Assembly: GCA_019163375.1 (NCBI GenBank)
Contig: JAFLKK010000022.1
Span: 1 to 64,000, forward strand
Length of the DNA: 64,000 nucleotides
Direction: 5' to 3'
From: Paludibacter sp.
Lineage (GTDB): Bacteria; Bacteroidota; Bacteroidia; Bacteroidales; Paludibacteraceae
In this document: positions 1 through 8,280 of the stretch, piece by piece
Position numbering within the stretch: position 1 is the stretch's first letter
How the letters are laid out: each line of letters opens with the position of its first letter
Made by a program: the position numbers and the translations under genes
The notes under the pieces: model-generated
Seen by the model: the letters and a program-made list of their open reading frames with translations, nothing else
Databases searched by the model: none
What the model was told of the DNA's origin: nothing

Positions 1-159
1 ACATTATTTGTTGTTCATGTATTCTCAAAGATCGATGCTTAACTTGTTTACTATCGCAGTAAACGTTCTTGTCAAGACTTCTTGTGTTATTATAAAACAG
101 CTCCCTGTTTAATAATCTGTTTTGCGTCGTGTCCTGTATTTTCAGACCGGGACGGACTG

Positions 160-190
160 CAAAGGTAATTCAAATTTCCAAACTGACAAA
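160..190 (-). promoter_or_regulatory. Leftward Bacteroidetes-type promoter (proximal of three)
   Basis: On the minus strand TACCTTTG (160-167) matches the -7 consensus TAnnTTTG, and TTTG (187-190) lies 19 bp upstream as the -33 box. Transcription would run off the left edge of the window. The next 150 bases to the left contain no ORF and could be a leader. On the minus strand they include CTTTGAGAAT near position 30, loosely like a boxA antitermination site. An rRNA operon is therefore possible, but the target gene is not in view. Confidence 0.6.
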
Positions 191-307
191 ACTTTTCAAA
201 AAAAATAATGCTTTATTTTCAAGCTTCTCTTTTTACTTATTTGCTTTCTTCAAGGGCTGAACTTATTCAGGTTTGAATCGGCATTTATCAGTTTTGATTT
301 GTGGTTA

Positions 308-447
308 GCTTCTCTCTCAAAGCGGGTGCAAAAGTAGGGCTTTTTATTTTACCAACCAAATGTTTTTGAAAAAAAGTTTGATTGTTTTTTTGAAGCTTGT
401 TTTGCATGTTGTACTGTGCTTCTCTCTTAAAGCGGGTGCAAAAGTAG
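308..447. repeat. 30-bp direct repeat, two copies, each holding a -7 box
   Basis: Positions 308-337 and 418-447 are the same 30-bp sequence with one C/T difference, 110 bp apart. Each copy ends in GCAAAAGTAG, the reverse complement of a TAnnTTTG -7 box, so the duplication created two tandem leftward promoters. This looks like an internal promoter duplication rather than a mobile element, because nothing else is shared around the copies. Confidence 0.8.
329..360 (-). promoter_or_regulatory. Leftward Bacteroidetes-type promoter (middle)
   Basis: The minus strand carries TACTTTTG (329-336) with TTTG (357-360) 20 bp upstream, a full match to the Bacteroidetes housekeeping sigma consensus. It lies inside the first copy of the 30-bp repeat. 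Confidence 0.65.
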
Positions 448-470
448 TCGCTTTTACCATACGAACCAAA
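439..470 (-). promoter_or_regulatory. Leftward Bacteroidetes-type promoter (distal)
   Basis: The minus strand carries TACTTTTG (439-446) with TTTG (467-470) 20 bp upstream, the same spacing as the middle promoter. It lies inside the second copy of the 30-bp repeat. Together the three promoters suggest strong expression of whatever lies left of the window. Confidence 0.65.
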
Positions 471-1160
471 CTTATTCTGCTCTTTTTTCTGCTATAAAAC
501 ATAAAATCCGGCTAAAGGCCTGGAAAGGAAACCTTTTCGGGCAAAATTATTTTTCTTCTTTTTCTCACACTACGAAGTATCAACACCAAAATGCCCATTC
601 TTAAAGGGATTTTTAAGAGTTTTCAGTACTCCCGGGCGGAAAATGTATCCAAAAAAACTTGATTTGATAGGACTATTTTATCACAACCGGGAAAAAGAAA
701 CCGAAAAGTAAACACGAAAAGTACAATTGTGGACGATTAGAAATGAAAATTTAATATATCGAGGCATTAATTTATACTCGAACACCTAAAAATAAGAGAA
801 AATACCCTTCATATATATGCATCCCTACGAATAAAACAACTTAGCGTTCGCTTAGCGAATCAACCTAACATTTAAATTTGATCATTACAGTATATATAGT
901 ATGTTCCATTTATCACATGTGACTCCGGAAGATTATCTTGATTGAGAAATTATCTCTAATTGAAATTACATATAATAGGATACATATATAAAGTAAGGGT
1001 AAAAATTGCAGGGCAAAATTATTTACAGAAAAAAGGGAACTGCAATAAAACTTTATTAGGACTTGTAACGTTAAGTGAACAATAAGATAATGGAAGCAGT
1101 TATCTGGCTGGCTTATTATTTTAAGTAGACATATATAATAACGTATTAAACAAGTTTTAC
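471..1160. other. AT-rich intergenic region upstream of sucC
   Basis: No convincing gene lies here. The only open frames are short, AT-rich and lack a recognisable product. TAAATTTG at 873-880 fits a plus-strand -7 box, but there is no TTTG 19-20 bp upstream, so I do not call it as the sucC promoter. Confidence 0.5.
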
Positions 1161-2294
1161 ATGAAGATTCACGAATATCAAGCAAGGCAATTGTTCCGCA
1201 AGTACGGAATACCTGTTCCAGAAGACGTATTATGTTACACAGTTAGTGAAGTAGAAAAAGCTGCCCGCGATTTAAATAGAATGGTGGTGGTAAAAGCTCA
1301 AGTTTTAGTAGGCGGCCGGGGTAAAGCCGGAGGCGTAAAACTTGCTCGAAATGTAGATGAAGCAGTATCGGCCGGAAAGCAGATATTGGGAATGGACATT
1401 AAAGGATTTAAAGTAGAGAAAGTACTGGTTGCCGATGCCGTGGATATTGCCAAAGAGTATTACGTTGGGTTAATCAACGACAGAAACACTAAAACCGTAA
1501 CTTTGATGGCCAGCTCTGAAGGTGGCGTAGAGATTGAGGAAGTGGCTAAAGTGAGTCCCGAGAAAATTATCAAATTTCATATCAATCCACTTACCGGGTT
1601 ATTAGACTACCAGGCAAGAGATATAGCGTTGCAGCTTTTTGGCGATATAAAAATTGCTCAAAAGGCTGCTTCTATTTTCAAGAAGCTATATAAACTGTAT
1701 GTGGAAACAGATGCGACCATTGCAGAAATAAATCCATTGGTACTTACTCCCAACAATGATGTACTTGCTATTGATGGAAAAATGAACTTTGATGATAATG
1801 CACTTTTCCGTCAGCCGGAGATATTGGCTATGCGCGAACCAGATGAAGATGAATTGGTAGAAATTGATGCTCATAGCAAAGGTTTGTCTTATATACGTCT
1901 GGATGGAAACATTGGATGTATGGTAAATGGTGCAGGTTTAGCGATGGCAACTATGGATATGATTAAGTTATATGGTGGTGAACCGGCAAACTTCCTTGAT
2001 ATTGGTGGTAGTTCAAGTCCGCAAAAAGTGATTGACGCGATGAATATATTGCTGAACGACAAGCATGTGAAAGCTGTAATGATTAATATTTTTGGTGGAA
2101 TTACACGCTGCGATGATGTGGCTAAAGGATTGATAAAAGCGATGGAGGTTATTTCGACTGACATTCCAATTGTGGTACGACTTTCGGGTACGAATGCAGC
2201 GGAAGGTTTGGAAATATTGAAACAAACCAATCTTCCAACAGTAAGTTCGATGAGCGAAGCAGCTAAAAAAGCGATAGAACTTAGTCGAAAATAA
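1161..2294 (+). CDS. sucC: Succinate-CoA ligase (ADP-forming), beta subunit
   Basis: The beta subunit of succinyl-CoA synthetase, which interconverts succinyl-CoA and succinate with substrate-level phosphorylation in the cytoplasm. It is 377 residues, close to the usual 385-390. The N-terminal ATP-grasp fold opens with MKIHEYQARQLF, typical of the family. INPLV near residue 192 lies in the ATP-grasp part. The CoA-ligase domain shows NGAGLAMATMD near residue 255 and FGGITRCDDVA near 315. sucD follows 62 bp later, so the pair is an operon. In propionate- or succinate-producing anaerobes it can run in the succinate-to-succinyl-CoA direction. The start was chosen from the conserved N-terminus. 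Confidence 0.96.
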   Translation: MKIHEYQARQLFRKYGIPVPEDVLCYTVSEVEKAARDLNRMVVVKAQVLVGGRGKAGGVKLARNVDEAVSAGKQILGMDIKGFKVEKVLVADAVDIAKEYYVGLINDRNTKTVTLMASSEGGVEIEEVAKVSPEKIIKFHINPLTGLLDYQARDIALQLFGDIKIAQKAASIFKKLYKLYVETDATIAEINPLVLTPNNDVLAIDGKMNFDDNALFRQPEILAMREPDEDELVEIDAHSKGLSYIRLDGNIGCMVNGAGLAMATMDMIKLYGGEPANFLDIGGSSSPQKVIDAMNILLNDKHVKAVMINIFGGITRCDDVAKGLIKAMEVISTDIPIVVRLSGTNAAEGLEILKQTNLPTVSSMSEAAKKAIELSRK

Positions 2295-2356
2295 CAAGTC
2301 GACAGTTTCTGGTATAAAAATCGATACACATATCATCAAAAAATAAAATCATTATT

Positions 2357-3229
2357 ATGAGCATATTAGTCAATAAAAACACAAAATTAGTAATACAGGG
2401 AATAACCGGTCGTGATGGCAAGTTTCATACCGGAAAAATGAAAGAATACGGCACAAACGTTGTAGCAGGAGTTTCACCGGGTAAAGAAGGGCTTGTGCTT
2501 GATGGCATACCGGTTTTCAATTCGGTGGCGGTTGCAGTGAAAGCCACAGGAGCAAACACTTCAATCATATTTGTGCCGGCAGCATTTGCAGCAGATGCTA
2601 TTTTGGAAGCATCGGAAGCCGGCATTGAACTTGTCATTTGCATTAGCGAAGGATTGCCAATACAAGATATGATACGGGTTACCCCTATCCTGAAACAAAA
2701 TGGCACATTGCTTATCGGTCCTAACTGTCCGGGTATCATTACACCCGATGAGGCATTAATCGGAATTCTTCCTGCCAATATCTTCAAGAAAGGAAATATC
2801 GGATTTATCTCGCGAAGTGGTACATTGACCTACGAGGTGGTAAATCTGTTGACAGAAAATAACTTTGGTCAAACCACATGCGTGGGTATCGGTGGCGATC
2901 CGGTAGCGGGATTGTATTTTATCGATTTATTGGAACGATTTGAAAATGACCCCGAAACTATAGCTGTAGTGGTTATTGGTGAAATTGGTGGTGATGCTGA
3001 GGAGCAAGCTGCACAGTTTATTGCCGAAAAAATGACTAAACCGGTGGTTGCATTTATTGCCGGACAAACTGCACCTCCCGGAAAACGGATGGGACACGCG
3101 GGTGCAATTATTTCCAGCGGTTCGGGAACTGCGGAAGAAAAAATAGCTGCGTTCAACAAAGCGGGCGTACCCGTGGCAAAAGAACCGAATGAAATACCCG
3201 ATCTTTTGAGAGAAGTATTGAAAAAATAA
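2357..3229 (+). CDS. sucD: Succinate-CoA ligase (ADP-forming), alpha subunit
   Basis: The alpha subunit of succinyl-CoA synthetase binds CoA and carries the phosphohistidine. At 290 residues it is normal length. The N-terminal CoA-binding Rossmann domain contains [13 protein letters not shown], the middle has [12 protein letters not shown], and the active-site His lies in [17 protein letters not shown] near residue 247. It sits directly behind sucC and ahead of a rho-independent terminator, so the operon has two genes. No unusual feature is seen. Confidence 0.97.
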   Translation: MSILVNKNTKLVIQGITGRDGKFHTGKMKEYGTNVVAGVSPGKEGLVLDGIPVFNSVAVAVKATGANTSIIFVPAAFAADAILEASEAGIELVICISEGLPIQDMIRVTPILKQNGTLLIGPNCPGIITPDEALIGILPANIFKKGNIGFISRSGTLTYEVVNLLTENNFGQTTCVGIGGDPVAGLYFIDLLERFENDPETIAVVVIGEIGGDAEEQAAQFIAEKMTKPVVAFIAGQTAPPGKRMGHAGAIISSGSGTAEEKIAAFNKAGVPVAKEPNEIPDLLREVLKK

Positions 3230-3245
3230 TTGTACAGAAATAACG

Positions 3246-3285
3246 AAAAAGGACTCTAGCTTTAATGCTATGAGTCCTTTTTTTT
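3246..3285 (+). terminator. Terminator of sucCD
   Basis: AAAGGACTC pairs with GAGTCCTTT around an inner TAGC/GCTA stem, followed by a run of eight T. It lies 17 bp after the sucD stop codon. Confidence 0.9.
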
Positions 3286-3318
3286 GTGTTCGAGAACAAT
3301 GAGTTGACATCATTACTT

Positions 3319-3334
3319 CCTACATTTAGGTAAG
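3319..3334 (+). promoter_or_regulatory. Candidate activator site upstream of the modE-like gene
   Basis: CCTACATTTAGGTAAG has the CCTAC-N6-GTAnG form seen twice upstream of nifH and nifE. It lies 96 bp upstream of a sigma-54-like element. Unlike the nif promoters I see only one copy here. NifA is the likely binder by inference. Confidence 0.5.
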
Positions 3335-3429
3335 TTATAGCTATTTTTCTCTCCCTTCAGGTAACTTTCGACAATCATTTAAATCAACAACAATACTATA
3401 TAGTAATATAAATCAGCAATTTACAAGCT

Positions 3430-3445
3430 TGGCACAAGAATTGAA
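3430..3445 (+). promoter_or_regulatory. Sigma-54-like promoter of the modE-porin-modABC block
   Basis: TGGCACAAGAATTGAA matches the -24 element TGGCAC and has GA exactly 10 bp after GG, where the classical sigma-54 -12 box has GC. The nifH and nifE promoters have the same GG-N10-GA form. The predicted transcription start is about 3456. Confidence 0.55.
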
Positions 3446-3456
3446 ATGCAGTTCTT

Positions 3457-3499
3457 CGAATTAAAGCCCCTTTAAGTGCACTAAAGAGGTTTTAGTTCG
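3457..3499 (+). promoter_or_regulatory. Hairpin at the predicted 5' end of the modE-like mRNA
   Basis: Left arm 3457-3474 pairs with right arm 3482-3499 in an 18-bp stem containing two G-U wobbles and one C-A mismatch, with a 7-base loop. Wobble pairs on the plus strand fit an RNA structure better than a DNA operator. There is no T-run after it, so it is not a terminator. It begins within a base or two of the predicted transcription start and ends 30 bp before the modE-like start codon, so it may protect the 5' end or affect translation. Confidence 0.6.
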
Positions 3500-3529
3500 G
3501 AGTAAAAATAAACTGAAACTGCAAACACA

Positions 3530-3883
3530 ATGAACCATCAAGCTTTCAACATGGCTGCCGACTTATCATTTTATCGTGAAGGTGAATTATTCCTCGGCAA
3601 TGCGCAAGTGCGACTGCTAAAACAAGTGGCGATTGATGGCTCAATACATGCAGCAGCTAAAAATTTGAAAATGTCGTACCAACATGCCTGGCATATTCTC
3701 GACAAAATGAATCTTCTCTCGCCGGTGCCAATTGTAATTCGGCAAAAAGGAGGGAAAGATGGTGGAGGATGTAGAATCAGTCCGTATGGAATGAAGCTTA
3801 TCCGCACTTACGAGAAAAAAGTGGAAGATATTGTTCAGTTTTTAGCGAAAAGCAGCAGCGAATTAGAAAGCTGTTTTTTTTAG
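3530..3883 (+). CDS. ModE-type winged-helix regulator (DNA-binding domain only)
   Basis: A LysR/ModE-like winged helix-turn-helix protein of 117 residues. The N-terminal ModE pattern is clear: GNAQVRLLKQVAIDGSIHAA (helix-turn-helix, residues ~24-43), YQHAWHILDKMN (~52-63), then GGKDGGGCRISPYG in the wing. E. coli ModE (262 aa) also has two molybdate-binding Mop domains. These are absent, so either another protein senses molybdate or the regulator responds indirectly. The stand-alone Mop protein at 9021 is a possible partner, by inference only. It heads the porin-modABC block and has its own sigma-54-like promoter and leader hairpin. Confidence 0.85.
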   Translation: MNHQAFNMAADLSFYREGELFLGNAQVRLLKQVAIDGSIHAAAKNLKMSYQHAWHILDKMNLLSPVPIVIRQKGGKDGGGCRISPYGMKLIRTYEKKVEDIVQFLAKSSSELESCFF

Positions 3884-4024
3884 AATAGCGATATACTTGC
3901 AAAGGAATACCGCTATCTGATTGGTAGTTATCAATTGACTGTTATCGGTCAGTTTCAGTTCAACATTTCTTTTTTTTACTCAGCGTTGTTCTTTTGAGTT
4001 TATAACGATAAAAAATTAAACAAA

Positions 4025-5338
4025 ATGAAATTAGTTCTTTTACACAAGTATATAATTGTTTTTGTGTTGAGTTTGGTCTCAGCAACTGCATTTTCTCAGA
4101 CAGTGGTCATCGACGGCGAAATCAGACCAAGAGTTGAATATCGCGATGGGTATTCAAAACCATTGCTTGATGCAAATGATCCCGGTGTTTTCACCATTCA
4201 GCGGACCCGATTGGGAATGACATTTACAAGTGCACTCCTAACTACTCAAATAACTCTGCAAGACGCCAGAACGTATGGTCAAAATGCAAATGCTTCGGCT
4301 GATGCAACCACTGGGATTTATGAAGCCTGGGCAGAAATGCTTTTGGCACCGGGTGGTTCCTTTAAAATTGGACGACAACCGTTGAATTACGATGATAAAC
4401 GCTTGTTTTCTTCTCCTGCATGGAGTAATACCGGCACAGCACATGATGTTGCTTTGTTTAAGTACAACATCAATGATTTTCAGGCAAATTTAGGGCTGGC
4501 GTATAACAACAACACCTTAATTTCGTCGGAAACGTACTATAATCCGCTGTCGAATTATCGGTATATGGGCTTTCTGTGGCTATCAAAAGAATTAGCAAAA
4601 GGACTCACCTTAACAGCCATAGGTGTTGATGAAGGAGTGCAGGACACGGTTTCTGTTGGTTTGACGTATCATAAAAAAGTGAGCATGAATCATGCCTACA
4701 CTTTTGGTGGAAACCTGAAATTCCAAAGCGAAGCAAGTCCGGTAAGTGCATTGGCTACGGCTTATTTTCAAGCGGGAAACAACTTCAAAGAAAATAAAAT
4801 GAACGGAAAAATGCTTGCTCTAAAGGTGGATTACAAAATTAGCAATGCCATCGCAGCAAATATTGGCACCGACTATTTCTCGGGAGATAGCAACGGTACG
4901 ACTGATAAAACGCAGAGTAATTACAAGAAACTTTACGGAGCCGACCACACTTTTAATGGAATAATGGATTACTGGAACACACCATTAACACAAGGTTTGC
5001 TTGACTATTATGGTGGTGTAACCGGTAAAATAGGAAAGAACCTTAGCCTGGAAGGAGCATTCCATGTGTTCAATACCGAATTTTCGGGAAAAAACAAGAA
5101 AAACATAGCGTTTGGAAAAGACTTAGGTTCTGAATTTGATTTCATTATGAACTACAAATTGAACACTTGGACAGTTCTTCAGGCCGGTTGGTGTAAATAT
5201 TTTTCGAATAACAACACGCTGGCAGCAAAAGACATTACCACTTCCGCCACTGTTGTTCCGACCATTAGAAATCCACAATGGGCGTATGTGATGCTAACTA
5301 TAAAACCGACATTTTTAAATACTGCTTCGGCAAAGTAA
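4025..5338 (+). CDS. Outer-membrane porin of the alginate-export-like family
   Basis: An outer-membrane beta-barrel protein of 437 residues. A signal peptide ends at about residue 24 (ATAFSQ). The mature part starts IDGEIRPRVEYRDGY and has the alternating aromatic and polar strands, plus IGRQPLNYDD, seen in Alginate_exp-like porins. Its place between the ModE-type regulator and modA suggests it lets molybdate or related oxyanions cross the outer membrane. That substrate is inferred from position alone. The 141-bp gap from the regulator shows no clear separate promoter. A 36-bp palindrome without a T-run lies between it and modA. Confidence 0.75.
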   Translation: MKLVLLHKYIIVFVLSLVSATAFSQTVVIDGEIRPRVEYRDGYSKPLLDANDPGVFTIQRTRLGMTFTSALLTTQITLQDARTYGQNANASADATTGIYEAWAEMLLAPGGSFKIGRQPLNYDDKRLFSSPAWSNTGTAHDVALFKYNINDFQANLGLAYNNNTLISSETYYNPLSNYRYMGFLWLSKELAKGLTLTAIGVDEGVQDTVSVGLTYHKKVSMNHAYTFGGNLKFQSEASPVSALATAYFQAGNNFKENKMNGKMLALKVDYKISNAIAANIGTDYFSGDSNGTTDKTQSNYKKLYGADHTFNGIMDYWNTPLTQGLLDYYGGVTGKIGKNLSLEGAFHVFNTEFSGKNKKNIAFGKDLGSEFDFIMNYKLNTWTVLQAGWCKYFSNNNTLAAKDITTSATVVPTIRNPQWAYVMLTIKPTFLNTASAK

Positions 5339-5345
5339 CTTAAGA

Positions 5346-5381
5346 AGCTCTTTAAATCCCCCATGGGGGACTTAAAGAGCT
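5346..5381. repeat. Perfect-centred palindrome between the porin gene and modA
   Basis: A stem of about 18 bp centred on CCATGG (arms 5346-5363 and 5364-5381) with one mismatch. There is no T-run, so a processing or stability hairpin is more likely than a terminator, and it would separate porin and modABC expression. Confidence 0.6.
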
Positions 5382-5426
5382 CAACTAACAAAAGATTTAG
5401 ATTTAGTAAATTCAAATATACAAATT

Positions 5427-6179
5427 ATGAAAAGAATAATAATTTCAGTAGCAATATTGCTCGTTACACTATCCGTATCGGCACAAAAAGTAAATGTAGC
5501 CGCAGCAGCCAACCTACGCTATGTGTTGGAAGAAATAAAAACCGCTTATATAAAACAAAATCCAAAAGCCAAAGTAAATCTGACATTCGGAGCGTCGGGG
5601 ATGCTGGTTCAACAAATTCAGAATGGTGCAAACTTCGATTTCTTTATGGCTGCCGACAATGAATTTCCGTCGAAATTGAAGAATAAAGGGCTTACAACCG
5701 GTTCGATGTCTACTTACGCGTTTGGCAAACTGGCCATTTACAGCATCTCTCTGAACGTAGACAAACTTGGATTAAATGCGCTGAACGATGGATCCGTAAA
5801 AAAAGTAGCCATTGCCAATCCGGAAACGGCACCTTACGGCGAACGAGCTATTGAACTGCTAAAAAGCAAAAAACTATACGACGGATTAAAATCAAAAATT
5901 GTATTGGGCGAGAATATTTCGCAGACAGCACAATTTGCATTTACCGGCAATGCCGAAATTGGTTTCATCGCCCTCTCGCTAGCATTGGCCCCCGACATGG
6001 CAGGAAAAGGGGATTATTATGTTGTTCCGCAATCGCTCTATAAACCGATAGAACAGGCATGTATATTAATCAAAACAACAGTATTAAACACAGAAGCGGC
6101 AAAATTTAAAAAATTTGTACTGTCGCCTGCCACCAAAGCTATTTGGGAAAAATGGGGATATAAAACAGTCAACAGTTAG
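5427..6179 (+). CDS. modA: Molybdate ABC transporter, periplasmic binding protein
   Basis: ModA captures molybdate (and usually tungstate) in the periplasm and delivers it to ModBC. At 250 residues it is normal length. The signal peptide ends near residue 19 (SVSAQ). VNVAAAANLRYVLEEI is the typical mature start with the oxyanion-contacting Ala/Asn stretch. FGASGMLVQQIQNGANFDFF and ANPETAPYGERAIELL are family signatures. It is followed by modB after a 63-bp spacer built of TAACTGA-type repeats. Confidence 0.95.
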   Translation: MKRIIISVAILLVTLSVSAQKVNVAAAANLRYVLEEIKTAYIKQNPKAKVNLTFGASGMLVQQIQNGANFDFFMAADNEFPSKLKNKGLTTGSMSTYAFGKLAIYSISLNVDKLGLNALNDGSVKKVAIANPETAPYGERAIELLKSKKLYDGLKSKIVLGENISQTAQFAFTGNAEIGFIALSLALAPDMAGKGDYYVVPQSLYKPIEQACILIKTTVLNTEAAKFKKFVLSPATKAIWEKWGYKTVNS

Positions 6180-6236
6180 TAGTCATCAGTCAACAAACCG
6201 AACACTGATAACTGATGACTGATAACTGATAACTGA
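6170..6236. repeat. Hairpin-forming spacer between modA and modB
   Basis: The spacer is built from CAGT/ACTG words. ACAGTTAGTAGTCATCAGT on the left can pair imperfectly with ACTGATAACTGATGACTG on the right. It is one of several such spacers in the mod and nif operons. Confidence 0.5.
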
Positions 6237-6242
6237 AAAATT

Positions 6243-6917
6243 ATGGATCAAGACTTTATAGATACACTTTTGCTAACCGGCAAATTGGCCGGTTGGACTA
6301 CTGCAATACTTTTTGTGATTGGATTTCCCATTGCCTATTTACTGGCTTACAGGCGCTTTCCTCTCAAATCGGTTGCAGAAGCTTTGATAAGTATGCCCAT
6401 GGTTTTGCCACCAACCGTATTGGGATTTTACATGCTGATGGCTTACAGTCCGCAAGGTGCATTGGGTAGTTTTTTGCAAAGTGTGTTCGATGTACGATTG
6501 GCATTTAGTTTTGGAGGAGTGTTGATAGCAAGCGTTATTTTTAGCATGCCATTTATGATTCAACCATTACAAAACGGATTGACGGCTATACCCAAGAGTT
6601 TACGTGAAGCGTCGTATACACTGGGCAAATCGGAGTTCACCACTTTTGTAAGGGTGCTCATTCCCAATATGATTCCAAGTATCATCACCGCGGTGGCCAT
6701 GACTTTTGCACATTGCATTGGTGAGTTTGGGGTAATAATAATGGTAGGTGGTAATATCCCCGGCGAAACAAGGGTAGCAAGCATTGCTATTTACGACGAG
6801 GTGCAAGCCATGAATTACCAAACAGCCAATCAATATTCATTGGTACTGTTTCTCATTTCGTTGGTGATATTAACTGTGATATTTAGTATCAATAAAAGAA
6901 AGATTACGACAATATAA
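6243..6917 (+). CDS. modB: Molybdate ABC transporter, permease
   Basis: The inner-membrane channel of the molybdate importer, 224 residues (usual 220-230). Several hydrophobic helices are visible. The cytoplasmic EAA loop that docks on ModC reads EASYTLGKSEFTTFVRVLIP near residues 121-140. GEFGVIIMVGGNIPGET near 160-176 is typical of ModB. It lies between modA and modC in the same direction. Confidence 0.95.
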   Translation: MDQDFIDTLLLTGKLAGWTTAILFVIGFPIAYLLAYRRFPLKSVAEALISMPMVLPPTVLGFYMLMAYSPQGALGSFLQSVFDVRLAFSFGGVLIASVIFSMPFMIQPLQNGLTAIPKSLREASYTLGKSEFTTFVRVLIPNMIPSIITAVAMTFAHCIGEFGVIIMVGGNIPGETRVASIAIYDEVQAMNYQTANQYSLVLFLISLVILTVIFSINKRKITTI

Positions 6918-6983
6918 CTGACCTCTTCACAGTGAAGGAATGAAATTAGTCCTGATGTCAATTACAGTTTAGAGAATAACACG

Positions 6984-7769
6984 ATGATACAAAAAGAAAA
7001 CATTGAAAGCAAAAGTAACTCAGTTCCCCTTGAGGACCTTGGGGTTCTTTCCATCTCCATCCAACATGCCATGCATACTTCCGAAGGTAAAAAAATGCTG
7101 GAAGTGAGTACCCAAATAATGCCGCACGAATTGCTGTGTCTTTTTGGACATTCGGGAGCAGGAAAAACAACGATACTGAGAATATTGGCCGGATTGACTA
7201 AACCCGACAAGGGACGAATAGTGTTTGGCAATACAGTGTGGTTCGATTCGGAGAAAAAGATAAACCTGCCACCGCAACAACGTAATGTGGGATTTATGTT
7301 TCAGGATTATGCACTTTTCCCGAACATGAGCATTGAAAAAAACATTCGGTTTGCTCAAAAAGAAAAAGATGAGGCAGAGGTTGAAAAATTGCTCAATCTC
7401 TTCGATCTGGCTGAATTGCGACATCGTAAGTCCGGGCAACTCTCAGGCGGACAAAAACAGCGGGTGGCTTTGGCACGGGCGTTGGCCGCCAAACCAAGCG
7501 TATTGATGCTGGACGAACCACTCTCGGCGCTGGACTGCGAGATGCGTGCAGCTTTACAACACGAGATCAGGAAGGCTCACCAGTTACTCAAAACCATTAC
7601 TTTGATGGTGAGTCATGATAAACATGAGATTATCAAATTATCTACCTCGGTAATGGTGCTACGAAATGGTACTGTGGAGAAATGTGGAAAAGCTGAAGAG
7701 ATATTCGGAAAATCTTCAAATCATAATGGTGAGCACAAAACAGCATGTATGAATTTATGTGTTCACTAG
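6984..7769 (+). CDS. modC: Molybdate ABC transporter, ATPase (no C-terminal Mop domain)
   Basis: The ATPase that powers ModB. Visible motifs are Walker A GHSGAGKTT (~55-63), signature LSGGQKQRVALARAL (~153), Walker B VLMLDEP (~173) and the switch His in MVSHDKHE. It is 261 residues, while E. coli ModC is about 350 because of a C-terminal TOBE/Mop domain. That domain is missing here, and a separate 68-aa Mop protein is encoded about 1.25 kb downstream. Confidence 0.93.
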   Translation: MIQKENIESKSNSVPLEDLGVLSISIQHAMHTSEGKKMLEVSTQIMPHELLCLFGHSGAGKTTILRILAGLTKPDKGRIVFGNTVWFDSEKKINLPPQQRNVGFMFQDYALFPNMSIEKNIRFAQKEKDEAEVEKLLNLFDLAELRHRKSGQLSGGQKQRVALARALAAKPSVLMLDEPLSALDCEMRAALQHEIRKAHQLLKTITLMVSHDKHEIIKLSTSVMVLRNGTVEKCGKAEEIFGKSSNHNGEHKTACMNLCVH

Positions 7770-7836
7770 TATCAGAAAAATTATTCAGAGAGAATTACTA
7801 CTTTATCAATATATCAACAACTAACAACTACAGATT

Positions 7837-8187
7837 ATGACTCAAAAAAAAGAAGTACAATTTTATGAATTAGACAAAGTCCGGTTTATAATTAAAGAAG
7901 CTACAGACCTTGATGTGGCATACGCTTACGAGGATTTGGTTTTTTCGGAACATGCCATTTTTATCATCCAATTCGACAAAAAGCCCAACTCACTTATTTG
8001 TTGGTTCAACGAAGAGTGCGTGGAAACGGAGCGTCATGCCATATTTAAATCGCTGACCAGCCATTCCACAGCCAACGGGATGAAAATTGCATACAAAGGG
8101 AAGTTTGAACTGACGCAGAAAGAAGGAGAAGAACAATTATCCATTAAGTTCAAAAAAGCGCTTAAATATCAACCGGTTGCAGAATGA
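7837..8187 (+). CDS. Conserved-looking unknown protein linked to modABC
   Basis: A soluble 116-residue protein I do not recognise. It starts MTQKKEVQFYELDKVRF, has no signal peptide or membrane segment, and shows two Cys (CWFNEEC near residues 63-69) between predicted beta strands. It lies 67 bp after modC in the same direction and ahead of a hairpin terminator at 8220-8258, so it is probably the last gene of the mod operon. A role in molybdate handling or its regulation is inferred from position only. Confidence 0.7.
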   Translation: MTQKKEVQFYELDKVRFIIKEATDLDVAYAYEDLVFSEHAIFIIQFDKKPNSLICWFNEECVETERHAIFKSLTSHSTANGMKIAYKGKFELTQKEGEEQLSIKFKKALKYQPVAE

Positions 8188-8219
8188 TTGGTGGTATATG
8201 CAAGTGATATACACAAACA

Positions 8220-8258
8220 AAACCGACTGAACATCTCCGGGAGATATTCAGTCGGTTT
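8220..8258. terminator. Hairpin between convergent genes
   Basis: A stem of about 19 bp with one mismatch (AAACCGACTGAA pairs with TTCAGTCGGTTT, with TCTCC/GGAGA inside). The T-runs are weak on both sides. It lies between the plus-strand mod block and a minus-strand gene, so it probably ends both. Confidence 0.7.
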
Positions 8259-8280
8259 GTATTCATTGAGCACAGTTGCT

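Noticed and set aside
913-1185. 90-codon minus-strand ORF upstream of sucC
   Set aside because: It overlaps the sucC start, is very AT-rich and has no recognisable features.
3335-3529. Molybdenum-cofactor riboswitch upstream of the modE-like gene
   Set aside because: Only one simple hairpin is seen, without the multi-helix core of that riboswitch.
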